64,000 nt of DNA from Bog-756 sp963845485 (GTDB lineage: Bacteria > Actinomycetota > Acidimicrobiia > Acidimicrobiales > RAAP-2), in the NCBI GenBank assembly GCA_963845485.1, contig CAWJSI010000013.1, positions 186,001-250,000 of the forward strand, in the 5' to 3' direction. Under the pieces are notes generated by a model, which was not told where the DNA came from, searched no databases, and was given only the letters and a program-made list of their open reading frames with translations. The position numbers and the translations under genes were made by a program. Numbering within the stretch: the first letter of the stretch is position 1; every line of letters starts with the position of its first letter. Positions 41,558 through 49,892 of the stretch are shown piece after piece.

Positions 41558-44500
41558 TTAGCGAAAATCCCGAGAGGCGGGGACCGGGCCCAGCTCGAGT
41601 GGGTCAAACCGCTCAGCCACCAGGGTCATCGACCCCTCCGAGCGCTCGATCCGTCCGCGGACCAGAAGCGCCGGGCAGGATCGGGCCACCGGCTTCCACC
41701 GGATCCAGGCCCCTCGGGAGCACACGATGTTGACCATGCCCGTCTCGTCCTCCAGGTTCAAGAAGACGGCCCCGTGGGCGCTCTCGGGCTGCTGGCGGTG
41801 GGTGACCACGCCGCCGACGGTGACCCGGTCGCCGGTGGGTCTCCCCCGCACCGCCCCGGCGGCCAGCACCCCCCGTCGGTCCAGCCCCTCGCGAGCCAAC
41901 TCCATGGCCGTGGTGTCCGGGGCCATGCCGAGCGACCACAGGTCATCGGCCACCCCCTCCCACGAGGTGGGTCGGGGTAGGGACGGGGGGTCCGAGCCGG
42001 TGACCACACCGGGGAGCCGGTCGGCGGTGGCCTGGGACGCCGCCCCCGCTCCCCACACCAGTGACCGCCGGTTGGCCACCGGCGCCGAGGCTGACGTTCG
42101 GGTTCGGGTTCGGGTTCGAGTTCGGGCCGGTCCGCCCAGTCCGTCGAGGGCACCTGCGGTGGCCAGGGCCTCCAACTGGGTGCGGTTGACACCGGCCCGA
42201 CGCACCAGGTCCTCCATGCTCGACCAGGGTCCCCCTTCGGCGATCCGGGTGGCGGTCTCGGTGCCGATGCCGCGCACCGAAGACAGCCCTAGCCGCACTG
42301 CGGGGCCGGTCCCGTCCTCGCCCCCGAGGTCCTCGAGGGCGGCGTCCGCCCGCCCCGTGTTCACGTCGGGTCGACGGACCACCACCCCATGACGCTTGGC
42401 GTCGGCCACCAGGCTCTGCGGGGACCAGAACCCCATGGGCTGGGCGTTCAGCAGCCCGGCAGTGAACGCCGCGGGGTAGTGCACCTTGCACCAGGCGGTG
42501 GAGTACACCAGGTGGGCGAAGGCCACCGAGTGGCTCTCGGGGAACCCGAAGTTGGCGAAGGCGGCCAGCGCCGTGAACACCTGTTCAGCAATGTCGGCCG
42601 AGACCTGGCGGGCGGCCATCCCCTCGAACAGCCGGCCGCGGAGTCGGGCCATCCGTTCACCCGATCGTTTGGCGCTCATGGCCTGGCGCAGCTCATCGGC
42701 CTCGGTGGGCGTGAAACCGGCCACGTCGATGGCGATCTGCATCAGCTGCTCTTGGAAGAGGGGTACGCCGAGGGTGCGCTCGAGGGCCGGTTGCAGTAGC
42801 GGGTGGAGGTAGGTGATCGGCTCGCTGCCGTTCCGCCTACGGATGTAGGGGTGGACGGCGTGTCCTTGGATGGGCCCGGGACGGATGAGCGCCACCTCGA
42901 TGGCCAGGTCGTAGAAGCACCGTGGCTGCACCCGGGGGAGGGTGTTCATCTGGGCGCGTGACTCCACCTGGAACACCCCGACGGTGTCGGCCCGGCACAG
43001 CAGGTCGTAGACGGCCGGGTCCTGTTCGAGGCGGGCCAGGTCGATGGTCACGTGGTGGAACTCGCGCACCAGGTCCACCATGTGGTGGAGCGCGGTGAGC
43101 ATGCCCAGGCCGAGGAGGTCGAACTTGACCAGTCCGGCTGCCGCACAGTCGTCTTTGTCCCACTGCAGGACACTTCGGCCGGGCATCCGGCCCCACTCCA
43201 CCGGGCACACCTCGACCACCGGCCGGTCGCAGATGACCATGCCCCCCGAGTGGATGCCGAGATGGCGGGGGAAGTCCACCAGCTCGGCGGCCAGGTTCCG
43301 GACCAGCGGAGGCAGGTCGCCCCGGTCGCGGAGCGGCTCTCCCCGCTCGACCGACTTCGACCAGCCGTCGGCCTCCTCGACGGTGTGACCGAGGGCCTTG
43401 CCCACGTCCCGCAGCGCCGACCGTGAGCGGTAGGTGATGACGTTGGCCACCTGGGCGGCATGCAGCCGGCCGTAGCGTTGGTAGACGTACTGGATGACCT
43501 CCTCGCGCCGACCCGACTCGATGTCGACGTCGATGTCTGGTGGCCCGTCGCGGGCCGGGGAGAGGAAACGCTCGAACAGCAGTCCGAGCGAGACGGCATC
43601 CACGTTGGTGATGCCGAGGGCGTAACAGACCGCGGAGGTGGCCGCCGACCCCCGCCCCTGGCAGAAGATGTCCTCCCGCCGGCAGAACGTGACGATGTCC
43701 CAGACGGTGAGGAAGTAGCCGGGGAATCCGAGTTCCCCGATAATGGCCAGCTCACGGTCGAGCTGGGCCCAGGCGCCCGGTACCCGTTCGGTCTCCCGCG
43801 GCCCGTACCGGTCCACCGCACCCCGGTGGACCAACGCCACCAACCAGGTCTGCTCGGTGTGCCCCTGTGGCACCGGGAAATCGGGGAGCCGCGGCGCCAC
43901 GAGGCGGAGATCGAAGGTGCAGGCCGCAGCCAGCTCGGTGGCCCGGTCGACCACCCCGGGCCACCGGGCGAACCGCCGGCGTTGCTCACCGTCCCCCCGA
44001 AGACAGGCGGTGGCCGAGGAGGGGAGCCACCCCTCGAGGTCGGCCAGGCTGCGCCGGGCCCGGACCGCGGCCAGGGCTGTGCTCAAGGGGAATCGGGACG
44101 GCGTGGCGTAGTGCACGTTGTTGGTGGCAACGGGGGCCACACCCCGCTCGATGGCCAACAGGGCCAGAGCGTCGTTGCGGGTGGCGTCGATGGGGTGGCC
44201 GTGATCCCAGAGTTCGACGGCCAGGTGGTCCCGGCCGAACCGGTCGATCAGATGATCGAGGGTGTGGGCCGCGGCGGCCGGTCCCTCGGTGGTGAGGGCA
44301 CTGGCCAGGGCCCCCTTGCGGCATCCGGTGAGTACCTGCCAGTGCCCGCCGTGGTGGTCGGACAGCGCGTCGAGGGTGATGACCGGCTTGCCCTTCTCGC
44401 CGCCGGCCAGATGGGCTTCGGCGATGACCCGGCTGAGGGAGGCGTAGCCCTCGGGGTCCCGGGCCAGCACCACCAGGTGGGTGCCGTTGGGATCGGCCAC

Positions 44501-44740
44501 GCCGGTCCGCACGCCCGTCGGCCCCGTCCCGGTGATGGTGAGCTCGGCGCCGAAGACGGTGGGCAGGCCGAGGGCCCGGGCCGCCTCGGCGAAGCGGACC
44601 ACGCCGTAGAGACCGTTGTGGTCGGTCAGGGCCAACGCCGACAGGCCCAACCGGACCGCTTCGGCGGCCAGCTCCTCGGGATGGCTGGCGCCGTCGAGGA
44701 ACGAGAAGTTGGAGTGGGTGTGCAGCTCGGCGTAGGGCAT
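41558..44740 (-). CDS. dnaE2: Error-prone DNA polymerase DnaE2 (ImuC)
   Basis: 1060 residues. SOS-induced C-family polymerase that bypasses lesions with ImuA and ImuB. PHP domain at the N-terminus (MPYAELHTHSNFSFLDGASH, ALALTDHNGLYGVVRFAEAA), catalytic Asp pair in RDGPPDIDVDIESGRREEVI, DnaE blocks LGIHSGGMVICDRP, VLQWDKDDCAAAGLVKFDLL and SHSVAFAHLVYSTAWCKVHY, then helix-hairpin-helix and OB-fold (HGAVFLNLEDETGMVNIVC). There is no C-terminal tau-binding extension, typical of DnaE2. An (RT)n stretch from a 6-bp DNA repeat lies in the linker near residue 875. It starts 18 bases after imuB. Confidence 0.95.
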   Translation of the reverse strand: MPYAELHTHSNFSFLDGASHPEELAAEAVRLGLSALALTDHNGLYGVVRFAEAARALGLPTVFGAELTITGTGPTGVRTGVADPNGTHLVVLARDPEGYASLSRVIAEAHLAGGEKGKPVITLDALSDHHGGHWQVLTGCRKGALASALTTEGPAAAAHTLDHLIDRFGRDHLAVELWDHGHPIDATRNDALALLAIERGVAPVATNNVHYATPSRFPLSTALAAVRARRSLADLEGWLPSSATACLRGDGEQRRRFARWPGVVDRATELAAACTFDLRLVAPRLPDFPVPQGHTEQTWLVALVHRGAVDRYGPRETERVPGAWAQLDRELAIIGELGFPGYFLTVWDIVTFCRREDIFCQGRGSAATSAVCYALGITNVDAVSLGLLFERFLSPARDGPPDIDVDIESGRREEVIQYVYQRYGRLHAAQVANVITYRSRSALRDVGKALGHTVEEADGWSKSVERGEPLRDRGDLPPLVRNLAAELVDFPRHLGIHSGGMVICDRPVVEVCPVEWGRMPGRSVLQWDKDDCAAAGLVKFDLLGLGMLTALHHMVDLVREFHHVTIDLARLEQDPAVYDLLCRADTVGVFQVESRAQMNTLPRVQPRCFYDLAIEVALIRPGPIQGHAVHPYIRRRNGSEPITYLHPLLQPALERTLGVPLFQEQLMQIAIDVAGFTPTEADELRQAMSAKRSGERMARLRGRLFEGMAARQVSADIAEQVFTALAAFANFGFPESHSVAFAHLVYSTAWCKVHYPAAFTAGLLNAQPMGFWSPQSLVADAKRHGVVVRRPDVNTGRADAALEDLGGEDGTGPAVRLGLSSVRGIGTETATRIAEGGPWSSMEDLVRRAGVNRTQLEALATAGALDGLGGPARTRTRTRTRTSASAPVANRRSLVWGAGAASQATADRLPGVVTGSDPPSLPRPTSWEGVADDLWSLGMAPDTTAMELAREGLDRRGVLAAGAVRGRPTGDRVTVGGVVTHRQQPESAHGAVFLNLEDETGMVNIVCSRGAWIRWKPVARSCPALLVRGRIERSEGSMTLVAERFDPLELGPVPASRDFR
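42096..42125 (-). repeat. 6-bp tandem repeat in dnaE2
   Basis: Five units of GTTCGG on the + strand (one GTTCGA) coding for alternating Arg-Thr in DnaE2. Slippage would change the linker length without a frameshift. Confidence 0.85.
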
Positions 44741-44758
44741 GTGGGTCCGGGGGATTCG

Positions 44759-45865
44759 CTATCCGTAGGTGGCTTCCACCCACCAGTGGCCGCGTTCGGC
44801 CAGCAGGAGATGAGCGGCGGGACCGGTGACCGCCTGCAGGCGGGCACTCCTCCGTCGGGTCCTCGACCACCACCGCTCGTCCGAGGGCCACGGGCCCGCC
44901 CAGGCGGTCACCGGCGCCCATGGGCCCCGCCCCACCGACAGACGGGATGGGATCCCGGTGAGGAGCCCCCGTGCCGACACCGTGAGCTGCTCCCCGGCCG
45001 CACCGACCAGTTCGGCCCGGAGGGGGGAGGGATAGACGACGGCCGGCGCCGGGGGAGGGATTTGACCGGGCCACGGCTCGCTCGCCGGGCTGACACTCCG
45101 GGCGGGGGCCGGATCGGCGTGGGGGCCCGGGCGGTTCCAGGTCACGAAGCGGGCCCGTTGGGCCGGTCCTCGCCCTCCTTGGAGGTGGGCGGTCACCACC
45201 CCGTCCGGGCCCAGGAGATCCTGCACGACGGCGAGGGCCCGGGATGCCCGGGCGTCGGTGTCGCTCACTCCACCCCAGAAGCCGGGCTGACCGGCCGGGG
45301 CGGCAGTGGTCACACCGTTGCCCCGAACGGTCGACGAGCGTTTGACTGCAGCCCGGTTCCGGTCGTCGAGGTCGTCGCTCCGGCCCCGGGCCACCCGGTG
45401 GCCGGCCGCCCCGTCGGACCCGAACCGTCCCAGCACATGGGACTCGGGGAGGGCAGCGAAGTCACCGAGCGTACGGATCCCCAACCGGCCGAGTAGCTCG
45501 GCCAGGTCGGGCTGGCCGAGGATGCCTACGGGAAACGGGGCCAGGAAGTCAGCGGTCCCACCGGGAGGGACGACGACACCGTTCCGGGCGGCCACTACCG
45601 CAGCGAACAGTCCGTCGGCCACGCCGACCTCGACGGGAGTGAGGGCCGAGGCGCTCTCGGCGACCAGCCGGACGAGCTCGCCTTCGCCGCCGAAGTAGCG
45701 GGCCGGCCCGCGGGCCGGCAACGAGCAGATCCCGGGACGGACGACGGTGATCCACGGGCAGTACCGCTCCACGGCCTCGACCACCCGCGCGAACAGCCGG
45801 AGGGCGTCGCCGTTCTCGTCCTCGTCGAGCAGGTCGGGGCAGCGCACCACCACGATTCGGTTCAT
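44759..45865 (-). CDS. imuB: ImuB, Y-family-like mutasome hub, unusually short
   Basis: 368 residues from ATG 45865, which forms ATGA with the imuA stop. ImuB is an inactive Y-family polymerase that links ImuA, DnaE2 and the beta clamp. Recognisable parts: RCPD (9-12), VVRPGICSLPARGPARYFGG (41-60), EVGVADGLFAA, helix-hairpin-helix region (120-150), GFWGG (195-199), LQGGRGPAQRARFVTW (228-243) and the C-terminal GHWWVEATYG. Usual ImuBs have about 500 or more residues. Here the finger segment after RCPD and the little-finger region between GRSDD (161-165) and GFWGG are missing. The frame is intact. Confidence 0.88.
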   Translation of the reverse strand: MNRIVVVRCPDLLDEDENGDALRLFARVVEAVERYCPWITVVRPGICSLPARGPARYFGGEGELVRLVAESASALTPVEVGVADGLFAAVVAARNGVVVPPGGTADFLAPFPVGILGQPDLAELLGRLGIRTLGDFAALPESHVLGRFGSDGAAGHRVARGRSDDLDDRNRAAVKRSSTVRGNGVTTAAPAGQPGFWGGVSDTDARASRALAVVQDLLGPDGVVTAHLQGGRGPAQRARFVTWNRPGPHADPAPARSVSPASEPWPGQIPPPAPAVVYPSPLRAELVGAAGEQLTVSARGLLTGIPSRLSVGRGPWAPVTAWAGPWPSDERWWSRTRRRSARLQAVTGPAAHLLLAERGHWWVEATYG

Positions 45866-46632
45866 GTCGCTCCCGCCGAGTCGGCTATCGCCCCGGTCGA
45901 GGACGGGAGCCACAGATGCTGACGTCGTGGGCGGGCCGCTGACCGGCGGCCGGTGGCGGTCACCGTCATGCGCCGACGGGCGAGGAACCCCTCGCCGGCC
46001 CCTGCACCGTCCCAGCGTGCCTCGCCGACGCGGAGACGCAGATCGGGGGGATCGGGCCACCCGGCCCGGCCCGGCACCACCACTAGTACGGCCCGGCGAT
46101 CCCTGGCCCGGGCCACCAACCGGCGGGCCATGGCCTGACGGGGGGGGAACAGGGGGCAGAGCACTACGAGGTCCATGCCGTCGATCAACGCAGCGGTCAC
46201 ATCGGCCCAGGCCGCTTCGGGGTGGGGGATCACGGCCAGTCGGGCCAGGTCGATGCCGGCCTCATGGGCCGCCACGGCACCCAGGCCGTCCAGTCCGACC
46301 AGCGCGCACCACGACCCAGCCCCCGAAGCCGCGGTGAGGAGCGCCAGCGCCACACTGATGCTGCCGTCGGCAGCCCGGTCCGTACCGGCGCCCGGTCCCG
46401 GTCCGTCGACCACGACGGTGGTCCCCCGCCGGAGGCTGCCGTCCGGGAACAGGCTGTCCAAGGGCGGTGCCACCGGGAGCGTGCGGGCCTGGCTCGAGGA
46501 GACAGGCCGGGTGCGTTCGGCCAGCAAGGACAACGCAGCCAGGTCCCGTGGGCGCTCCAGCATCCGACCCGGGAGGGGTCCATTCGGATCCGGGGTATCC
46601 GCGGCTGGTCGGTAGGGAGGTGCTACGAACAT
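45862..46632 (-). CDS. imuA: ImuA (RecA-like mutasome accessory)
   Basis: 256 residues from ATG 46632. First gene of imuA-imuB-dnaE2. RecA-like core: DSLFPDGSLRRGTTVVVDGP, a degenerate P-loop (GPGAGTD), LALLTAASGAGSWCALVGLD, GAVAAHEAGIDLARLAVIPH and MDLVVLCPLFPPRQAMARRL. This is the actinobacterial ImuA' type, which interacts with ImuB and DnaE2 in SOS mutagenesis. The ATG lies inside the LexA box and 7 bases after a -10 hexamer, so the mRNA is probably leaderless; the next in-frame ATG, at 46566, is an alternative. Confidence 0.85.
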   Translation of the reverse strand: MFVAPPYRPAADTPDPNGPLPGRMLERPRDLAALSLLAERTRPVSSSQARTLPVAPPLDSLFPDGSLRRGTTVVVDGPGPGAGTDRAADGSISVALALLTAASGAGSWCALVGLDGLGAVAAHEAGIDLARLAVIPHPEAAWADVTAALIDGMDLVVLCPLFPPRQAMARRLVARARDRRAVLVVVPGRAGWPDPPDLRLRVGEARWDGAGAGEGFLARRRMTVTATGRRSAARPRRQHLWLPSSTGAIADSAGAT

Positions 46633-46639
46633 ATGTTCG
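46626..46639. promoter_or_regulatory. LexA (SOS) box of the mutasome operon
   Basis: CGAACATATGTTCG, a perfect palindrome and a full match to the actinobacterial/Bacillus LexA consensus CGAAC-N4-GTTCG. It covers the imuA start codon. Confidence 0.93.
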
Positions 46640-46645
46640 ATAGTA
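46640..46645 (-). promoter_or_regulatory. Putative -10 element of imuA-imuB-dnaE2
   Basis: TACTAT on the minus strand, directly upstream of the LexA box and 7 bases from ATG 46632. LexA bound here would cover the transcription start. Confidence 0.6.
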
Positions 46646-46860
46646 GTGACACGAGGCCCGGTCTGCCCAGTCCGCTTGGACCGGGGCCGATGGCCCCACC
46701 CCCGCACCCCACCCCCGCACCCCACCCCGGGTCCCTCCCCGGTCGAACCGACGGTGGGCCGGCTACGCGTCTGCCGACCCGGCGGCCGATGCGCCGTGGG
46801 GCCACCGGAGCGAAAATTTCACGCTCAAAACGGGTCCGGGATGGTGGTGGCCGGCGCTAC
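46646..46860. other. Non-coding region upstream of the SOS operon
   Basis: No credible gene. It contains a C-rich direct repeat (46694-46728) and a TACCAT hexamer near 46858 facing right, which could start the candidate RNA at 46862-47090. Confidence 0.4.
46694..46728 (-). repeat. 13-bp C-rich repeat; G-quadruplex-prone on the minus strand
   Basis: CCCCACCCCCGCA at 46694 and 46707 with a third partial copy to 46728. The minus strand has six runs of four or more G, about 60 bp upstream of the imuA start. Confidence 0.8.
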
Positions 46861-46910
46861 CATGGGCTCACCAGAGAGAGGAGGTGGTCCAACTGAGCAG
46901 TCAACGTTTT

Positions 46911-47008
46911 GGGACCCTGGAGGTGGCTGGCCGCTAAGGCGGCTCGCTGTACCACCTGGCGAATCCCAGCCAGACACCCACCGGGCGACTTAGCCGGACC
47001 CAGGTCCC
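46911..47008 (+). ncRNA. Candidate structured RNA (unverified)
   Basis: GGGACC-C-TGG (46911-46920) pairs with CCAGGTCCC (47000-47008) to close a multibranch fold. Inside lie AGGTGG/CCACCT (46921-46926 with 46952-46957), capped by GCCGC-TAAG-GCGGC (46930-46943), a CTGGC/GCCAG hairpin (46956-46973, overlapping its neighbour by two bases) and CCGG/CCGG (46981-46996). AGAGAGGAGGTGGTCC (46874-46889), nearly a full complement of the 16S rRNA 3' end, lies just before it. No known RNA family was recognised. Confidence 0.3.
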
Positions 47009-47056
47009 ATCCGGCGCCTCACGGGAACCCCGGTGAACAAATCAGCATCGTTGTAT

Positions 47057-47088
47057 CTGCAGGGCGTCCCTCCGGGGGCGCCCTGCAG
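47057..47088. terminator. 14-bp hairpin with UCCG-type tetraloop
   Basis: CTGCAGGGCG-T-CCC (47057-47070), TCCG loop, complementary arm to 47088 with one G-T pair. It lies 80 bases past the antiporter stop and 49 bases past the candidate RNA fold, so it may end either transcript. No U-tract. Confidence 0.5.
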
Positions 47089-47167
47089 CGCGCCGGGGCC
47101 TTCGTGGGGCACAACCCGACCGTGTGGGCACGACCGATCGTCGGCCGTGGAACCGGTCGGGCTCGCC

Positions 47168-48790
47168 TCAGGGGCGCATGGTCGTCTCGTCGATGTCGAG
47201 TGCCGCCCGCACCCCGTCCGCCACCTGCTCGGTGATCTTGTGCCGGGTCAACAGCAGATCGAGCTCGTCTCGCTCAGTGGCGATCACCAGCTTGCGGAGC
47301 TCCCGTTCGGCCTGAAGGTGGCCGCGCGCGTCCGTCGGGGTACCGCCGTCACCCGCTTCGCCGGCCTCGTCTCCGGATCCGCCCACCGGTCCACCGGAGC
47401 CCAACGCCTCGAGCCGTCGGTCGAGGCGGGCCAGCTGTGACTCGTAGCCGATGCGGATCCGGTCCACCACCTCGTCGGGGAACTGCCGGATGTGGGTCAG
47501 ATCCTCCAGTCGGTTGAGGGCGAGCACCGTCAAGCGCCGTCGTGCCTCGGCCACCAGCACCGCGTCCTGCTCGTCCCGGGTTACGAGACCGAGCCGGCTG
47601 ATGAGGGCCGGAAGCGTGAGTCCCTGCCCGACCAGCGTGGCGACAATGACCGCGAAGGTCAAAAAGACCAGCAGATCCCGGTGGGGGAACGACTCGGGGA
47701 GGGCCAACGACGCCGCCAGGCTCACCGCACCGCGCATACCGGCCCATCCGAGCACCGTCGACTCCCGCCACGGGTGGGAGGGTCGCTGACCGGATCCCAG
47801 CAGCCGTTGCGCACCGGGCAGGGCCGTGGCCACGAAGATCCAGGCGATGCGCACCACGATGACCACGCCGACGACGGCCAGCGCCTCCAACACCAGTGAG
47901 CCCGACTCCCGGTTGGTCAGGCTGTCGAGGATGGGACGGAGCTCGAGGCCGACCAGGAGGAACGACATGCCGGTCAGGAGGAACACGATGAGGTCCCAGA
48001 TCTCCCGTTGCTGCAAGCGGGCCCCGGCGGTCAGCGACGCCGAACCGTAGCGGCCGAAGTAGAGGCCGGCGGCCACCACGGCCAGGACTCCCGATGCCCC
48101 CAGCTTGTCGGCGGGGAGGTAAGCCGCGAAGGGAAGGATGAGCAACATGGTGTTCTCGATGACCGGGGTCTCGGTGAATCGGAGCACCCGCGCGCCGAGC
48201 CACCCGACGACCACGCCGATGCCCACGCCGACCACCACGGCGAAGGTGAACTTCCAGGCGACGTCGGCCGCCGTGAAGGCCGTGCCCACCGCGGCCACAG
48301 CCACCTGGTAGGCGGTGAGGGCCGTGGCGTCGTTCATCATCCCCTCGCCGCCCAGGATGGTGACCAGACGACGGGGCAGGCCGAGCTTGCCGGCGATCTG
48401 GGTGGCTGCCACCGAGTCCGGTGGCGAGACGATGGCGCCGAGGGCGAAGGCCACGGCCCAACTCATGTTGCCGACGATGGAATGGATGACGACCGCCACC
48501 ACCGTCATGGTGGCCAACACCAGCCCCACGGCCAGAAAGAGGATCGGACGGATCTGGGATCGAAGTTCGCGCGCCGATGTATCGAGCGAGGCGTCGTAGA
48601 TCAGCGGTGGGAGGAAGACGAGCAGGACCAGTTCGGGATCGAGCTCGATCCGGTGCTGGGTGGGGATGAGGGCCACGCCGATGCCGGCGATGACCAACAG
48701 GATCGGATAGGCGATCCGCAAACGGTCGGCGATGGTGGCGATGACGACGATGCCGATGAGCAGCCCGATCCCGTCGGCCAGGCTGATCAT
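47168..48790 (-). CDS. Na+/H+ antiporter (CPA1/NhaP type)
   Basis: 540 residues from ATG 48790. A membrane domain of about 12-13 helices (1-410) with LVFLPPLIYDASLDTSAREL, VAFALGAIVSPPDSVAATQI (discontinuous helix with the acidic ion site), GEGMMNDATALTAYQVAVAA (the ND pair of electroneutral CPA1 exchangers) and GWAGMRGAVSLAASLALPES (conserved Arg). A hydrophilic C-terminal region (about 425-540) has a Gly-rich spacer and a helical end (LQAERELRKLVIATERDELD). It moves Na+ or K+ out in exchange for H+. The order with the PEP-mutase-like gene upstream (55-base gap) looks incidental. Confidence 0.92.
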   Translation of the reverse strand: MISLADGIGLLIGIVVIATIADRLRIAYPILLVIAGIGVALIPTQHRIELDPELVLLVFLPPLIYDASLDTSARELRSQIRPILFLAVGLVLATMTVVAVVIHSIVGNMSWAVAFALGAIVSPPDSVAATQIAGKLGLPRRLVTILGGEGMMNDATALTAYQVAVAAVGTAFTAADVAWKFTFAVVVGVGIGVVVGWLGARVLRFTETPVIENTMLLILPFAAYLPADKLGASGVLAVVAAGLYFGRYGSASLTAGARLQQREIWDLIVFLLTGMSFLLVGLELRPILDSLTNRESGSLVLEALAVVGVVIVVRIAWIFVATALPGAQRLLGSGQRPSHPWRESTVLGWAGMRGAVSLAASLALPESFPHRDLLVFLTFAVIVATLVGQGLTLPALISRLGLVTRDEQDAVLVAEARRRLTVLALNRLEDLTHIRQFPDEVVDRIRIGYESQLARLDRRLEALGSGGPVGGSGDEAGEAGDGGTPTDARGHLQAERELRKLVIATERDELDLLLTRHKITEQVADGVRAALDIDETTMRP

Positions 48791-48845
48791 GGCCCCACCG
48801 CCTGACGGCGGTGCCCAGGTCTGCCGGCTCGGATGCCGAGGCCCC

Positions 48846-49664
48846 TCACTCGACGAAGGCGGCGCGTGCGGCCCTGCTGCCCTCCGCCGTCTGCTCGAAG
48901 AACCCGAAGGTGCCCTCGTGGAGGAGCTCGGTGGCGGCGCGGGACACGGCACCGAGTGCGGCAAAGCAGAGGGCACCTCCCACCGAGACCCGGGCCACCC
49001 CGACGTCGGCCAACTGACCAACGGTCGGTCCTCCCGGTCGGGCCAGGACGTTGACCGGACGGTCCACCGAGTCCACCACCTGCCGGATGTCATCGATGTC
49101 GGCGAGACCCGGTGCGTAGAGCACATCGGCACCGGCCTCCTGGTAGGCCTGGAGCCGGGTGATGGTGTCCCCGAGGTCGGACACCCCGTGGAGGTGGTTC
49201 TCCGCCCTCCCGGTGATGACCAAATGCACCGGGCCGGCGTGCGCCACCTCGCACGCGGCCTCCAGGCGTTCGGCGGCCACGGCCGACTCGAACAGCGGCG
49301 CCTCGTCACGCCCCGTGGAGTCCTCGATGGAGCAGCCGGACAGCCCGCACCCGAGGGCCAGGCGCACCGTCTCGGCCACGTCGTCGGCCGCGTCCCCGAA
49401 CCCGTGCTCGAGATCGGCCGATACAGGAAGCGGTGTGGCCGCCACGATGGCTGCCGCGTTGGCCAGGACCTCGTCCCTACTCATCGAGCCGTCCAGGCGG
49501 CCCCGGGTGGCGGCGAAGCCGCTGCTGGTGGTGGCGAGCGCCTCGAAGCCGAGCCAGGCGAACAGGCGGGCCGAGCCCTGGTCCCAGGGATTGGGCACGA
49601 GGAGAGGAGCGGGTCCGCGGTGTAGGGCCAGAAATCTGGCCGCCTTGGTGTGCTGGGACTCCAC
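48846..49664 (-). CDS. Isocitrate lyase/PEP mutase family protein
   Basis: 272 residues from GTG 49664; TTG 49670 is also possible. TIM barrel with PLLVPNPWDQGSARLFAWLG, ALATTSSGFAATRGRLDGSM, LPVSADLEHGFGDAADDVAE (metal site), GCSIEDSTGRDEAPLFESAV and LVITGRAENHLHGV. The KxxCG loop of isocitrate and methylisocitrate lyases is replaced by E-D-S-T-G, as in the large group of oxaloacetate-hydrolase or PEP-mutase-like proteins of unknown substrate. Confidence 0.85.
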   Translation of the reverse strand: MESQHTKAARFLALHRGPAPLLVPNPWDQGSARLFAWLGFEALATTSSGFAATRGRLDGSMSRDEVLANAAAIVAATPLPVSADLEHGFGDAADDVAETVRLALGCGLSGCSIEDSTGRDEAPLFESAVAAERLEAACEVAHAGPVHLVITGRAENHLHGVSDLGDTITRLQAYQEAGADVLYAPGLADIDDIRQVVDSVDRPVNVLARPGGPTVGQLADVGVARVSVGGALCFAALGAVSRAATELLHEGTFGFFEQTAEGSRAARAAFVE

Positions 49665-49879
49665 GGGCAAACCCTAATGGGCGGCCGCCCGTTGTTCGTG
49701 AGCGGCATATGCCGTACCCTCCCGCTCGGCCATCACCACCACCGGGGCGAACCCGAACAGCATCAGGGTCGGGGCGCTGCACTTCTATGCCCCTCATCGA
49801 CCAACGGGCGCCGCTCCTTGAGGGTTGGAGCGCGGCACGGGTGCCCGTCCGGGGTCGACACGGCGGTGGAGGCGGGCCG

Positions 49880-49885
49880 TAGGGT
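49880..49885 (+). promoter_or_regulatory. Putative -10 element of the patatin gene
   Basis: TAGGGT, 7 bases before GTG 49893. Confidence 0.35.
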
Positions 49886-49892
49886 GGTCGGA

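Noticed and set aside
41700..45500. Long open frames on the strand opposite dnaE2 and imuB.
   Set aside because: They are Pro/Gly/Arg/His-rich, have no family motifs and arise from the GC-rich third positions of the real genes.
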